A stretch of 64,000 nt of DNA from Rhynchopus sp. YZ270_cl-10 (Eukaryota > Euglenozoa > Diplonemea > Diplonemida > Diplonemidae). Where the stretch lies: positions 372,001 through 436,000 of the forward strand of contig OZ037840.1 in assembly GCA_964035575.1 (NCBI GenBank). The letters run 5' to 3'. How positions within the stretch are numbered: position 1 is the first letter of the stretch; every line of letters starts with the position of its first letter. The notes under the pieces are model-generated. The model did no database searches. It was not told where the DNA came from and saw only the letters and a program-made list of their open reading frames with translations. Shown here piece by piece: positions 10,853 through 22,977 of the stretch. The position numbers and the translations under genes were made by a program.

Positions 10853-12325
10853 GAATGCCCCAAATTGCCCAACCCAACCCACGAACGACACAAGAGCTCC
10901 ATGTGGGCACTATGTAACAGACATTTGCACACCGGTGATAAGGTCCCCAACCCATTCTCGTAGATATACTACAGCAGAACCATCAGACCCCCTAAACCCT
11001 ACACAATCATGCAAACATCCCGCTAGACTCCAAATATTCCTACCGCGGTTCACGTCTGATATGCCCTCCGCCCCACTTCCTCTCAAACAGTGTGCTCACT
11101 ACACCCCCAATGCTCCCTGAGCCTTTCCACTTGAGGTGGAGGGACTGTATTGAGGCACCCATGTGTTTCCTCCCGTCCCGCTGCCTCCCCAACAGCCACT
11201 GCACGATGTGAATCAGTTTCTCAAACCACCATGAAGAGAGCGCTGCGAAAGAGAATCCTTCACCCTTCTGGGGTTCCTCGACAACGAGACACAGTGTACA
11301 TACCCTTTCCCACCCTGCCCCGTACCCCCACAACCAGTGTGATCTTACGAAGGCACTTCCTCGTCTGTGCCAACAGGGGGGTCTGTTTTCGATGCATGTA
11401 CCCCCTATCCGGAGCGAGATGCTACAATACATCGTGGGGGTGGCGTTACATAAGTCCGGCACCTGCTGTGCTCAACCTTCTTGTTCTTCTGCAGATGGCC
11501 TCCCAACGTCGTCTGTCGCGGACCCAATGTGTCCAAGGATTTCTTGTCCTGCACGCAATTCCCGCATCTTGAGAGCTGGTGCCGAATGCACGCTTCGCAG
11601 CGGATAAGTAGCCCAGCGTTGTCGGAGTAGTGCATAGCAGTGCATCAGGTCTGCCGTCTGGTTCTTCACACAGACATCACATCGAGCCTTCCGGTGCTGC
11701 ACACAGATCGCAAACTGTGCAAGAGGGATCGCTCCTGCACGTGCCTTCACAGGCCGCATCTTCGGGTGCTCGCGTGCTCGTGTCTGTATCGTTTGTGCAC
11801 GACTGTCTCCTCTTCTGCCTGCTGGAAAAATCGCAGCGTCCTCTTGCCCCTTTTCTTGAGGGTATGCCGTCTCAGCGGCACACTCCTCCCCATCCACGTA
11901 CCCCTCGCCCTTCCGTTACCCCGAAGTTCCTCATCCGATGTGAGCGTCGACATCATGTGACCAAAAGTGGTCTCCTTCTTCATTTCCTTGTGGGGTAGCG
12001 CACCACGCCGTCGTCGTCGTCGTCATCGCCGTCAGCAGCGCCACCTTCCCCTCCCCCGCCGGGTTTCTCCCCGCCACCCCCACCATTGACAACGCCCCCA
12101 GCCCTTCTTCGTCTGTGCCAACACAACAGCGTCGCCAGCTGCGGCCAGTCCCCTTCATCCCCCCTCCGAAGCTCATATGAAAGCTGTCTTCTGCCGACCT
12201 TGTGCACTCAAGTTAAATTTGCAATGTAAATACTTAAGCCACCCATGAGAACCATGGAAGGACACCCACCCATGTCTGTGGTTGCCTGCCACAACTCACC
12301 CCACAACTCTCACCAACGAAGTGCC
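10853..12325. repeat. 1,473-bp tandem repeat, copy 1
   Basis: Head-to-tail duplicate of 12326-13798; I see no differences where I compared the two. It contains several overlapping frames on both strands, a GTCGTC tract that encodes a poly-Asp run on the minus strand, and two cysteine motifs on the minus strand (annotated separately). No complete gene could be built. Confidence 0.95.
11555..11705 (-). pseudogene. Paired Cx2Hx4Cx2C motifs, possible zinc-binding remnant
   Basis: On the minus strand, 11705-11670 reads CVQHRKARCDVC and 11590-11555 reads CIRHQLSRCGNC. Both have exactly the spacing C-x2-H-x4-C-x2-C with Arg before the third Cys, which is unlikely twice by chance within 150 bp. The two lie in different frames with no obvious intron between, so this is either a decayed zinc-binding protein or two exons of a gene I cannot assemble. 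No named family is claimed. Confidence 0.3.
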
Positions 12326-13798
12326 GAATGCCCCAAATTGCCCAACCCAACCCACGAACGACACAAGAGCTCCATGTGGGCACTATGTAACAGACATTTG
12401 CACACCGGTGATAAGGTCCCCAACCCATTCTCGTAGATATACTACAGCAGAACCATCAGACCCCCTAAACCCTACACAATCATGCAAACATCCCGCTAGA
12501 CTCCAAATATTCCTACCGCGGTTCACGTCTGATATGCCCTCCGCCCCACTTCCTCTCAAACAGTGTGCTCACTACACCCCCAATGCTCCCTGAGCCTTTC
12601 CACTTGAGGTGGAGGGACTGTATTGAGGCACCCATGTGTTTCCTCCCGTCCCGCTGCCTCCCCAACAGCCACTGCACGATGTGAATCAGTTTCTCAAACC
12701 ACCATGAAGAGAGCGCTGCGAAAGAGAATCCTTCACCCTTCTGGGGTTCCTCGACAACGAGACACAGTGTACATACCCTTTCCCACCCTGCCCCGTACCC
12801 CCACAACCAGTGTGATCTTACGAAGGCACTTCCTCGTCTGTGCCAACAGGGGGGTCTGTTTTCGATGCATGTACCCCCTATCCGGAGCGAGATGCTACAA
12901 TACATCGTGGGGGTGGCGTTACATAAGTCCGGCACCTGCTGTGCTCAACCTTCTTGTTCTTCTGCAGATGGCCTCCCAACGTCGTCTGTCGCGGACCCAA
13001 TGTGTCCAAGGATTTCTTGTCCTGCACGCAATTCCCGCATCTTGAGAGCTGGTGCCGAATGCACGCTTCGCAGCGGATAAGTAGCCCAGCGTTGTCGGAG
13101 TAGTGCATAGCAGTGCATCAGGTCTGCCGTCTGGTTCTTCACACAGACATCACATCGAGCCTTCCGGTGCTGCACACAGATCGCAAACTGTGCAAGAGGG
13201 ATCGCTCCTGCACGTGCCTTCACAGGCCGCATCTTCGGGTGCTCGCGTGCTCGTGTCTGTATCGTTTGTGCACGACTGTCTCCTCTTCTGCCTGCTGGAA
13301 AAATCGCAGCGTCCTCTTGCCCCTTTTCTTGAGGGTATGCCGTCTCAGCGGCACACTCCTCCCCATCCACGTACCCCTCGCCCTTCCGTTACCCCGAAGT
13401 TCCTCATCCGATGTGAGCGTCGACATCATGTGACCAAAAGTGGTCTCCTTCTTCATTTCCTTGTGGGGTAGCGCACCACGCCGTCGTCGTCGTCGTCATC
13501 GCCGTCAGCAGCGCCACCTTCCCCTCCCCCGCCGGGTTTCTCCCCGCCACCCCCACCATTGACAACGCCCCCAGCCCTTCTTCGTCTGTGCCAACACAAC
13601 AGCGTCGCCAGCTGCGGCCAGTCCCCTTCATCCCCCCTCCGAAGCTCATATGAAAGCTGTCTTCTGCCGACCTTGTGCACTCAAGTTAAATTTGCAATGT
13701 AAATACTTAAGCCACCCATGAGAACCATGGAAGGACACCCACCCATGTCTGTGGTTGCCTGCCACAACTCACCCCACAACTCTCACCAACGAAGTGCC
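12326..13798. repeat. 1,473-bp tandem repeat, copy 2
   Basis: Second full copy of 10853-12325. The junction between copies joins ...AACGAAGTGCC to GAATGCCCCAAATTG. Confidence 0.95.
13028..13178 (-). pseudogene. Paired Cx2Hx4Cx2C motifs, second copy
   Basis: Duplicate of the 11555-11705 motif pair, carried by the second 1,473-bp repeat copy. The two motifs remain in different frames. Confidence 0.3.
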
Positions 13799-13893
13799 GA
13801 ATGCCCCAAATTGCCCAACCCAACCCACGAACGACACAAGAGCTCCATGTGGGCACTATGTAACACACATTTGCACACCGGTGATAAGGTCCC
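13799..13893. repeat. 1,473-bp repeat, truncated third copy
   Basis: The first 95 bp of the 1,473-bp unit recur here with one change (GTAACACAC for GTAACAGAC). The copy then switches into segment X at the shared 14-base string GGTGATAAGGTCCC. Confidence 0.9.
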
Positions 13894-14501
13894 AACTCAT
13901 GCAGGCGGGAAGGTGTCCCGACACTGGCCGGAGATAGGGTGCATGACGCACCCCTGCCAGAGGACGGGTGCCCATATGAGAAGGAAGAAGACCCTTGCCC
14001 AACCCAACGTACCAAGTGTATGAGGTGTGGGAGGTGAGGCAAGAAGGCGAGAGAAGCGTCTGCACCACATCACTGCCAAGGTGTCGGCAGTCGACACATG
14101 GCGTGCGAAGAGGTGCAGGCTCCAGAAGACTGCGCCAAACATGCCGACCAGGACACAAACCCTCGCTGCCTGCAGGTCTCAACCACACGACCCCTCTGGA
14201 CTGCAACGAACAAAGCACAACACGCACATCTACCTTCCTCCACAGCCACCACAGTGGTTTCTCCTCGTCTCTTGCCGACACCCACACAGCATCCCTCCCA
14301 ACCCACCCACACCCACACCCAGACCCACACTCACCCTCCACTGCAGTGCAGCACCACACCTGCCCACCTCCACCCACACCGCAGCACATGCCTGCCTGCC
14401 AAGAGAGCACCACCCCACACGACTGCGCTCTCCTCACACCACCCTAGTCCTGTTCATGTGGTGCACGTCTGCGCCTGCAACCCTCCACCTTGCATCCCAC
14501 A
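13880..14501. repeat. 622-bp segment X, copy 2
   Basis: Near-identical to 9816-10437. It begins exactly where the truncated third 1,473-bp copy ends, sharing GGTGATAAGGTCCC with it, and ends near CATCCCACAC. Confidence 0.9.
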
Positions 14502-15339
14502 CTTCTCTTCACCTCCCTCCTCCCTCCTCCCCCTCCCCAGTCAGAACTACACCCCACACCCTCCACAGGGCACCCCCTCCCTCCCCTCCGCAGCCATCAC
14601 TACCTGCTGCCAGGATCGGCCCCTTCCCCTCCTCTCCCCTCCTATCACCCCCCCGCACGTTGTCAGAACACTTTACTTTCCTGTACACTTTCACAGCTAC
14701 AAACACACAACCTTCTAAAAGAGAACTAACATTTTGTGAGACGCCACCTTCAACTCGATCCATTTGACCAATAACTGACGTAAGAAACAGTGCAACACCA
14801 CGACCGGGATGGGGAAATAAAAGAAAAAAAAAATATCTATATCTTGAGGGAGGAGAGGGCTCTCTTTTTGTTTTGCACGTACAGTGTGGGGCAGAACACA
14901 GAAGGGCACTTCGCACTCTTCAGTGTTTAACATCTGCTGACCCCCCCCTCCCACCAACGTTCCTCTAGCACACAACACAATAACTGCACACAAAGAGAAA
15001 ATAAAATACTACATAAAAAAAGAAGGGAAAATCTAGTGGCCATTTTTGGGGGTGTTTGGGCTCTAAGAAGGGGTTAGCTTTCGCCCCTTTTGTATTTTTT
15101 TATTGAACTGCTGCAATGCACGTTGCTCTCCCAGTAGGGCCCATCCCTCCCTTCCCCTCCCACCCATTCCCCCCCCCCCACTTCCACCCTTCGAAACTAT
15201 TGGAAGATTTGTGCATTCTGCTGTTCTGCCAAGAATTACAACAAAAACAAAAGTTTGACTTGAAATACAAAAAAAAAAAAAAGACCCCCTGTAGTGATTA
15301 TGCGTGAATACCCGAGAATACAGACCCCCTTCCTCACCT
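14502..15339. other. Intergenic, no supported gene
   Basis: C-rich then AT-rich sequence. A 135-codon minus frame (14916-14509) is partly low-complexity Gly/Arg and unrecognised. The stretch near 15245-15270 carries GACTTGAAATACAA, a short motif also seen at about 18077 and 29694. Confidence 0.5.
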
Positions 15340-17067
15340 TCACTCCCTATGGGTTGTACTGTGTGATTCTTGCATGGACTCAAGCACTCTGTCGAGCTCG
15401 GACAGCTGTGCCGCGACATGCTTTCTCTGCTCAAGAATGGAGAGAACACTGCTGTGGAGGTCCGCACCTCTTCCTCCCCCTCCGCCACTACTCCGGTCTG
15501 GAGAAAACCTCTCCTTCGGCGCGGGGCTGTTGCTCAGTGCGAGAGACGCGTCTTCTTCGTCCCCTTCTTCCGCTGTTTCCTGAGCTGCAGGCGCTGACCC
15601 TCCTCCCCCTCCACCCCCTCCTCCCCCACCACCTCTCTCATGCAACGTACTAATTTTTCTTACAATAAAATCCCGCAAATTGCTGTCCAAGCCAACTGTT
15701 CCTTGACGTGGAGGGGTGGTGGGTGGTTCTACTGGGGGTTTGGATGGGAGTGGCATTGCTCTTGCACGGGGTGGAGTGCGTGGTGAAGAAGGTGGTCCGT
15801 CAAATGGGGCAAACGGAACGTCACGGACCGGTGTCTGCCCTCGTGGGGTGGAGGGTTGGGAGAAGAGACGGTCGACCTCGTGTTTGATGCCTTTGCTTTG
15901 TGCCATGAGCGCTTTGAGGTATGCATCTTGCTCGTGGATGCCTGCTTTCGGTGCGGAGGGGAAAGAGGATTCGTCCACACCGATGTCTGTCTGTGCGGCG
16001 GCAGTGGTGCTCATCAGGTCCACCATGCTGACCTTCTCGTGCAGGACCACCACCCCCCCATCTTTGCGTATCGCACCGCTCTTCTCTGGGGTGATGCTTC
16101 GTGCAGAAACGACGTCCCGAGAACGGCTGCGGGGTGTAGAGGTTCTGCTATCAGAAGGCATTGGGGAGGGTGACCGAGAGGGGCGGGGTTCCTGCATGGG
16201 GACGGGGAGAAGGTGGCGTCGAGGGGTGGACAGAGGGTCCGGCGGGGGCGGCGCTGATGTCGGGAGGAAACGTACCGGGGGGGTCGGCTGTGGGGTGCGT
16301 CGCAGAGTGACGGGGTGTTCGAGAAGGGTGTGCTGGCTGGCGGTTGTCACCCCGCCACGTGGCGCACCACGCCCCAACGTGCTTCCTCGGCCCGACAACG
16401 CGCCTGCAGTGCCCACCACACCCCCCAACACCTTCGGGACGTAGACCTTGCTGGCACCCCGTTCCCTCCGTGCTGTGGGCTCCTTTTGTAGTGCCATGGG
16501 CAAAGCGGTGTTGCTGAAGCCTGAAGAGTGTGGTGAAGGTGACCTCGTCCGGGTGCTTGGTGCGCGTGGTGCGCCCTGGGAGGAGTGGGAAGGACTGTAG
16601 CGGGATTGTGTGTTGTGTGGCGCGCTGCGGTGTGACGTGGAATCGGAGTGGTGTGGGTCACGGTCGCGGAGGAGCTGGGAGAGACCTGCGATCTGGTGCA
16701 TGAGCATGTCCTCCATGACGGCCTCGTCGGGGTGCCGGTGTTGGTGTTGGTGTTGACTGTGCGATCGGTGTTGTGGTTGTACAACGTGGTCATGGTGTTG
16801 TTGGTGTTCGTGTTGTTGGTGCTGTTGCGGTCCAGGTCCACCTCGGTGTTGTTGTTGTTGTATTTGCTGATGTTCGTGGTGATGTTGTTGTTGCTGTACA
16901 GGCCTGCGGTATTGTTGTCGTTGCTGTGCTTCCCGTTGCTGCTGGCTGTGCGATCGTTGCTGTTGTTGTGGCATGGCAGGGTCGCGGTGTTGCTGTGGTA
17001 TGCTGAGATGCTGCCGTTGTTGCTGTTGCTGTCCGGGGCTTCGATTCCGGTGTGGTGCTCTGTGCAT
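15340..17067 (-). CDS. Gln/His-rich, Ser/Pro-rich disordered protein
   Basis: 575-residue protein, starting at the first ATG (17067). The frame extends only nine codons further before a stop. The first 120 residues are poly-Gln and His-rich runs. The middle (about 130-450) is Ser/Pro/Arg-rich with many SP and TP sites. Near 480-510 there is a run of about 13 Gly, then an acidic patch (EEGDEED). The only ordered-looking part is a C-terminal helix, about 540-570, containing LEQRKHVAAQLSELDRVLE, a probable short coiled coil. A second unrelated long minus frame overlaps the repeats and is a shadow. The composition suggests a scaffold or RNA/transcription-associated protein, but no domain supports a specific function. 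Confidence 0.65.
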   Translation of the reverse strand: MHRAPHRNRSPGQQQQQRQHLSIPQQHRDPAMPQQQQRSHSQQQREAQQRQQYRRPVQQQQHHHEHQQIQQQQHRGGPGPQQHQQHEHQQHHDHVVQPQHRSHSQHQHQHRHPDEAVMEDMLMHQIAGLSQLLRDRDPHHSDSTSHRSAPHNTQSRYSPSHSSQGAPRAPSTRTRSPSPHSSGFSNTALPMALQKEPTARRERGASKVYVPKVLGGVVGTAGALSGRGSTLGRGAPRGGVTTASQHTLLEHPVTLRRTPQPTPPVRFLPTSAPPPPDPLSTPRRHLLPVPMQEPRPSRSPSPMPSDSRTSTPRSRSRDVVSARSITPEKSGAIRKDGGVVVLHEKVSMVDLMSTTAAAQTDIGVDESSFPSAPKAGIHEQDAYLKALMAQSKGIKHEVDRLFSQPSTPRGQTPVRDVPFAPFDGPPSSPRTPPRARAMPLPSKPPVEPPTTPPRQGTVGLDSNLRDFIVRKISTLHERGGGGGGGGGGGGSAPAAQETAEEGDEEDASLALSNSPAPKERFSPDRSSGGGGGRGADLHSSVLSILEQRKHVAAQLSELDRVLESMQESHSTTHRE

Positions 17068-17643
17068 CGAATGTTTGTGTTGGTGTCCCAACAATCACCA
17101 GAGAGAGGGTTCCGTCTGCGCAAAATGCCTTCCCAAAAAAAGGGGTCAAAGATACTTTTTTGTTTTGTGTATAAATCTATAATAGCTAGTTCATCTATCC
17201 TGCAAGGGGGAGGGGGATGCTTATTAGGATGCAAAGTGATGGTTAAAGTTTACTGAGTTAAAATTTTCAGGGGGAGGGGAGGGGGGGGGAGAAACGTTGT
17301 TGTTGTTGTTGTTTTTCATTTTTTTTTTTTTGTTTTTTTTGTTTTTGTTTTGTTTTGCTGTGCCGACAAATCACCTAACTACGTAATTTCTTTTCACTTT
17401 GTATTTTTTTTTTTTGCTCTTGAATTTTCCCACCTTTCTTTCATCCTGACACCGGACCCTCCTGTGAGTGAAGCTAGAATTTTTTTTTTTTTTTTGTGGA
17501 GAGTCCTTTTATGTGTCCTGTTTTCAGTTTATTCATTTGGCCTTTTTTTTTTCTTCCTTTTTTTTGAAACATTGATCCACTAGGTGCAACCACTGCAATC
17601 TGTTTATCGGCACACACAACCCTCTTTCCTAGGGCAACGCTCT
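17068..17643. other. Intergenic between two minus-strand genes
   Basis: Long T-runs and a TTG-rich tract (17297-17312). It holds the 3' flank of the helicase gene and the 5' flank of the Gln/His-rich gene. No gene seen. Confidence 0.6.
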
Positions 17644-20600
17644 CTACATCACTCCGTCCGGGGCATCCTTCCCTCCAATGCGTTCGTCGGCAAGAAGCTT
17701 CATGACTGCTGCAATAACGTTTGCATGCTTGACCTTGCTTGCCGGCTCCTTCTCGGAGCTAACCATATTCAGAAGCAGCTTTTGGATCTCACGCCGCAAC
17801 TCTGCAATCACAGCCAACATCTGTGCGATCGTGAATAGGCGGTTATTTGAGTAATAAGTCAAGAAAAAAAGATCGGGTCTTTTGTTTGTGCGCTCAAAGC
17901 CGGGAAAACAAAAAGGTGAAAAGATGTGTTAAACTGAAGTACGGTTGTTGTGGTTAATTGAGTACTCAAAGAAAACAAGCAAACTTCTGTTTTTTTTTCA
18001 ATCCGTTTTGTTTGCCCTGCAGCGCTGCCTCCAATCTTTTTAGAATTGACAACAAGTTGTTTTATCAAACAAAAGTTGACTTGAAACACAAAGCCCTCTC
18101 GTGACAGTGTACCAAAAAAAGAGGCTATTACGTGAGTGACTTTAGGGACAGTGGAGCTCGCACAGGTGGCAATTACACTATTCCAACAATTCTTCAAAGT
18201 GGGGGGGGAAAAGCACGGAAACAAAACTAAAATAAATAAAAAAAATAAAGAGACACACCTGCTCGTCCATGTTGAAACTGATCCATTTGTTGACCAGGAC
18301 AACCCCGTCCTGGTACTCTACGTCTACAGCGAACAGCATTAGCATCTGCGGGGTCACCATGGTGGCATCACGTAGGTACACCTTCGTTGTTTGCACCTGT
18401 GTGTCGAGAGAGAATGAAGTAGTTTTGAATGGGTTTTTTATGAAAATTTTTTAGAAGCAATTCTCAACCAGTATTTTCGTCCATTTTTGACGCCTCTCCC
18501 ACATCAAACTGGCCATCGTGTTTGCTTTGTGCTCTTGTATTGCTTTTTGTTTTATTTTGCAGTATATTTTGCTCTTGTTTGTGTCGAGAGAAAACGGGGT
18601 AGGTTACGTTGTCAACACAAGCTACGCTTTGTAGGACCCACCACACCACTAATGGTTGTATTGCGAGGCCATTGGAAGACACAAAATATAGCTGCTATGC
18701 TAGAGGTGACAATAGGAACACCGTTCCCTACATTCAACAAAAAAAAAATGCTATGAATCTTAAGAAAGACTATGAACCAATAAAAACTCCTTCGTGTCCA
18801 CATACCTTTTCGTAATAGACCAGGAGCGGGTGTGGGTATTGGTTTTCGCTTCCGCAGACGGAGCTTGGGTGGACTGCGACGTCGCCGTTCTGCTCATTGA
18901 GGAAGGGGCGGGGGTTTTTTGTGTTGCGTGAGTACTTGATGCGCACCACATTCGGCGTGAACCCTGCCACCAGCGACGCCTTGATGGCCTGTCGCATTAC
19001 GGAGTACTGATTGAACTCCCTTCCACCAAGCTCGAAGAGACGCGCCTCTCCGTCACTTCCTGTTGTGCGGAAGACACCTCCCTGTACATCCCCGAGCAGC
19101 CCCATGCCCTGCAGCAGACCGTAGTACTGCTGTTTGGTCTGCTGGATCTGCGTCATTGCGGAGATTGATATAAAACGCTTGGCTGCATGCTCGCGTTCCT
19201 TTTGTCGCCACTGCGGCCCACCTTCGTCTCTTAGAACCAACCAATCGTTGTATGCATTGAGCGTCGCAATGTGATCAGAACGTGACTTCCGTGATGCATA
19301 CTTCTTCGCAAGGTCTGCTTCGTTCTTTCGGTCGTATGGCGTGACAAACGGAGATTTGCTAGATAAAGCCGCAGCGACCGTCAAACATGGGTCCAAACAG
19401 CGGAGCATCCATCCATGGAGGAGAAGCTTTCCTAGCTTCGGATCGAGGGGGAGGTTGGCAAGATGGAGGCCCAATGATGTTAGCTGTTGTTTCGGTCCGA
19501 TAGCGCCGATGTCTTGCAGCGAATCACGGCAGGCTTTAACAGAAGAATCCTTCGGTGCCTCTATCGCGCGGTGCAGAACATCGGTGTCGGTGTCCTCACC
19601 GAAGTTGAGAATGCGGATTTGGAGCAGTAGGTTCTGAAGTGGGACACGTGTCATTTCACATTCTTGGAATGTTTGAAAAACGCATTCATGCGTAAATGAG
19701 GTGTACATCCTAAAGCAGTATCCAGGTCGTACTCTCCCGGCACGTCCCTTTCTTTGTTTCGCATTGGCCTGGCTGATCCAGCGTGACTGTAGTTTGTTCA
19801 TTCCTTGCTGTGCAGCGTATCGGGTTTCTTTGTGTTTTCCCGCATCAATGACAAAGACAATGTCGTCAATGGTGACAGAGGTTTCCGCAATGTTGGTGGA
19901 CAGCACTACCTTCCGTTTGTTCCGCCGCGCTGCGAGGAAGACGCCTTCCTGTTCTTGGTTGGAGACAGAGGAGTGGAGGCGGTGGCAGTCAATCGCAGCT
20001 GCAACTCGGCGATCGGAGTTAATTTCCTCGTATAGGGTGTTGATCTCTTGCATGCCTGGAAGGAAGACCAGTATTGCTCCGGGCTCGTCTTGGTATTTCC
20101 CAAAGCAGATTGCGCTGATCAGCTCGACAATCAGCTCGTTGTTCACTACCTCTTCGTTCATCCGCTCTAACACCTGGATGGTGCGCTTTGAAATGCCTCG
20201 CAACTTCTTTTCCGCAAAATATTCGGACATTTTCTCCTTATTCTTCGTTTCTTTGACAGACAGCGTACCACCACCACCACCGCCATCATCAAACCCCTTC
20301 CCCTTACCACCCCGCCTCCCCCCTCCAAGGCAATAAGAGCTTTCTTCTTCTAGAGTGTAATTCGTCAGCTCAACAACATCTTCGCAATATTGAATTTCAA
20401 CGGGGTGGGTAAAACCGGGTATGTGAACAACTGGGCAGTTATCGAAGTATTCCGAGAAGAGATCCGCGTTTACACTGGCGCTCATCAGAATGATTTTGAT
20501 GTTTGGTCTGCGTTTGATGAGGTCTTGAAGGAAGATGAGAAGAAAGTCTGAGTCAAGACTGCGTTCGTGCACTTCGTCGACAACGATGTGACTCAGATAG

Positions 20601-22834
20601 TCCAGGTTCTTTGACCCTTGGAGACGTCTGAGAAGAATTCCCGTTGTGCAAAAAAGTAGTCGCGTATCTGCAGACTGCTTCGATTCGAGACGAATAGAAT
20701 ACCCCACCTGGCCTCCAATATTCTCCGCACGCTCAGACGCAACTCGCTTTGCAATGCTGGTCGCCGCAATACGCCGTGGTTGAGTGCACACAATCCGGCA
20801 TTGACTGCCTTCTCCATTGCGAAGCATATCGTCTAGCACAAATTGTGGTACCTGAGTGGTCTTACCACACCCGGTCTCTCCGGTAACCAACGTGACCTGG
20901 TTTTTTTTGATGACGTCGAGAAGGGTCTCCTCAAGCTTCGCCGCAGGAAGCTTTGCACGCTGTTCCGGAAGGCCTTCCTTATTGCATATCCTCTTCTGGT
21001 ATTTCTCGACAAGCCGTGCGTCGACCTCAGTGTTCTTTTCAATACCAGGCCATTCCCTGTCTCCAGACCTTGCTGCGGCAGGACCTTGCACCTTGACCTC
21101 GAAGTCCGTCAACTCTGGGAAAATCTGAGGCACCTTTGTCTTCTTATTCTTCCCATCGCCCTCCTGCTCTTTCAAAATCTCTGTCATCAGGCCTGAATGC
21201 TTTTCGTTGTGCACCTCTCTCGCCCCTCCTCCTCCTCCCCCTCCTTTCCCCCCTTTTCCTCCCTTTCCTTTCCTTTTTGGAACCACCTCGGGGACAGGCT
21301 CTTTATAATATTTATCCAATACTTCAGGTATATCTGCTTCAAGACTGCTTACTAAAGCATAAATGACGGGTTGGCCGACTAATTCGGTGGTAATATGATT
21401 CCAGAGACGTTTGTTAATTTCGCGGGTAAATGCGGTGTTTTCAACCTCTGCAGTACAGGTAAGCAGAATGCGTGGGGATTCGGAAGGGTACGAGGAAGGC
21501 TTTTTTATTATAAGGGTAACATCAGCTGCGTACTGTGTATGGTACGCGCTGAGGTCGGTGGCAGGGCGGATTTCGATGTGCGCCCCTCCGTCCCGCTCCG
21601 TGAGCATGCCTTCTTCGAGAACCATGGAAAGGCTCTCGTTCTCCTCCTCCACAGCGGCAGCCAGGTCCTCTTCTGCCCACTCCTCTTCGTCCCACATCGC
21701 CCCGCCGCCTTCTTCCGCAGATGCTTCCATTGCGCGCCGTACCCCTTCCCATAACCGTTCCTCGAAAGGCATTTCTGGAAGTTCTTTAACCAGCTCCGTT
21801 GCAAGTCCCTTGGGTATGCCCTTTCGCGCAAGGGCGTTCACTTCTCTAGCGATTTGGCCGTCCACGACTTGGAATTTGGTAACAGTTTTCATAGGCTGTG
21901 CGCGGGATTCGAGGCCCTTAACTTCTTCGTCAACATCCTCACGGATGTTCTTCAGAACGTCGAGAACGAGGTTGCGGTTTTCAGTGGAGACGGCGACCTA
22001 TGAAGAGAAGGTTAAAGAGGTGGTAAAATTTTTTTGTTTGATTATAGACTACCATCACTAGATAATAGCCACGGTTTTTTCTTCACAGGATCCTTTAAGA
22101 GGTGGTAAAAAAGAAAGAAGAAAAAAAGTGTCACCTTGTCGTTCCCTCACCCTTCTTGTAGTTGTTTGATGCGTTGACGCTTCCACACAAAGTAGTGTGC
22201 GTTAAAAAAAATTGCATGAATTTAGGGGTTATTTGAGGTACCAACCAAATGTGTGTATCGTAAAACTAAAAACTGAGTGGGGCTTTTTTTGAGCAATAAT
22301 ACTAATTGATGATGTGTGGTCTGATAAATTTAGAAATGGTAACTCTGATAGGTAAAAGAAAAACAGGTTTTTTCGTTGATTGTTCAATTACCCCCTATTA
22401 GAGGGCTGGGTGATCGGCGTATCTGAGGATACCATTTCTCCTTGAAAGCTATGCTTTGTAGGTACAAAACAAAACAAAAAAAAAAGATATACCTCGCCAA
22501 GATGGTGGTCTTTCCTGAGGTTCGTTTTCCGCTTCTCCATGTTCGCGCGGAACTGCTGCTTGAGCACACTCCCGCCTTCATTTGGCGGCGGCTTCCCTCT
22601 CTTGCCGCCTCCACTCCCGGGGTTCGAGTTTGCAGCCCCTGTCGTACCACCACTGCCACCGCCACCGCCACCGTTGCCACCCTTGCTGCCCTTGCCCTTC
22701 CCACCGCCAGAGGACTTCCCCCCAGACTTTCCCTTCCCTTTGTTGCCACCTTTCTTTGCAGCAGGCTTTGGGGCCTTCTTCGCAGGTTTGGGCCGCCCTG
22801 CGGAGCAGTCGTAATCATCAAGGTCGATGCCCAT
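17644..22834 (-). CDS. RWD-domain DEAH/DEVH-box RNA helicase, DHX29/DHX57-like
   Basis: Four exons are inferred: 22834-22493, 21997-18806, 18396-18259 and 17820-17644. All junctions are phase 0 with GT-AG ends, giving 1,282 residues. The start at 22834 has a strong CACCATGG context. Order: Lys/Gly-rich tail (1-114); possible UBA-like segment (about 155-205); RWD domain (about 235-340); helicase core with GETGCGKT (477-484), DEVH (578-581), SAS (610-612), STNIAETSVTID (804-815) and QRKGRAGR (852-859); then winged-helix and HA2 region. Exon 3 (KVYLRDATMVTP... WISF) and exon 4 (AVIAELRREIQKLL) complete the OB-fold and C-terminal helix. Splicing exons 3 and 4 gives exactly the family spacing from Trp to ELRR. 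Family members unwind structured 5' leaders on 40S ribosomes (DHX29); here that role is inferred. Intron 1 carries dispersed repeats. Confidence 0.9.
18160..18200. repeat. Short sequence shared with 28 kb region
   Basis: TACACTATTCCAACAA and its surroundings (GGACAGTGGA, GCACA, TGGCAA just before) recur in inverse orientation at about 28020-28095, inside the tentative gene there. In this copy the sequence lies within the last intron of the helicase gene. Confidence 0.5.
22030..22205. repeat. Dispersed repeats inside helicase intron 1
   Basis: Two adjacent pieces. The first, around TAGACTACCATCACTAGATA (about 22046-22065), recurs at about 27667 and 30075. The second, from CGTTCCCTCACC to CAAAGTAGTGTGCG (22140-22202), recurs at 28672-28815. 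The 28 kb copy is about 83 bp longer, with the extra sequence bounded by a short TGTG-type direct repeat. Confidence 0.75.
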
Positions 22835-22977
22835 GGTGTACCAGCTCCTCCTCCCACGATACGATGCCAAGAAGGGGGAGGTGTCGCGGGAGGGCACCGC
22901 TTCTGAAAAGATGTAGTGGTGGTGTGTGGTGATGGTGAGACCATGAACCCCGGGGGGGGATATGTTAAATAGATGAT

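Noticed and set aside
16347-17234. Second Asn/Thr-rich gene overlapping the Gln/His-rich gene
   Set aside because: It is the out-of-frame reading of CAA/CAG/CAC repeats of the real frame and ends within it without ordered sequence.
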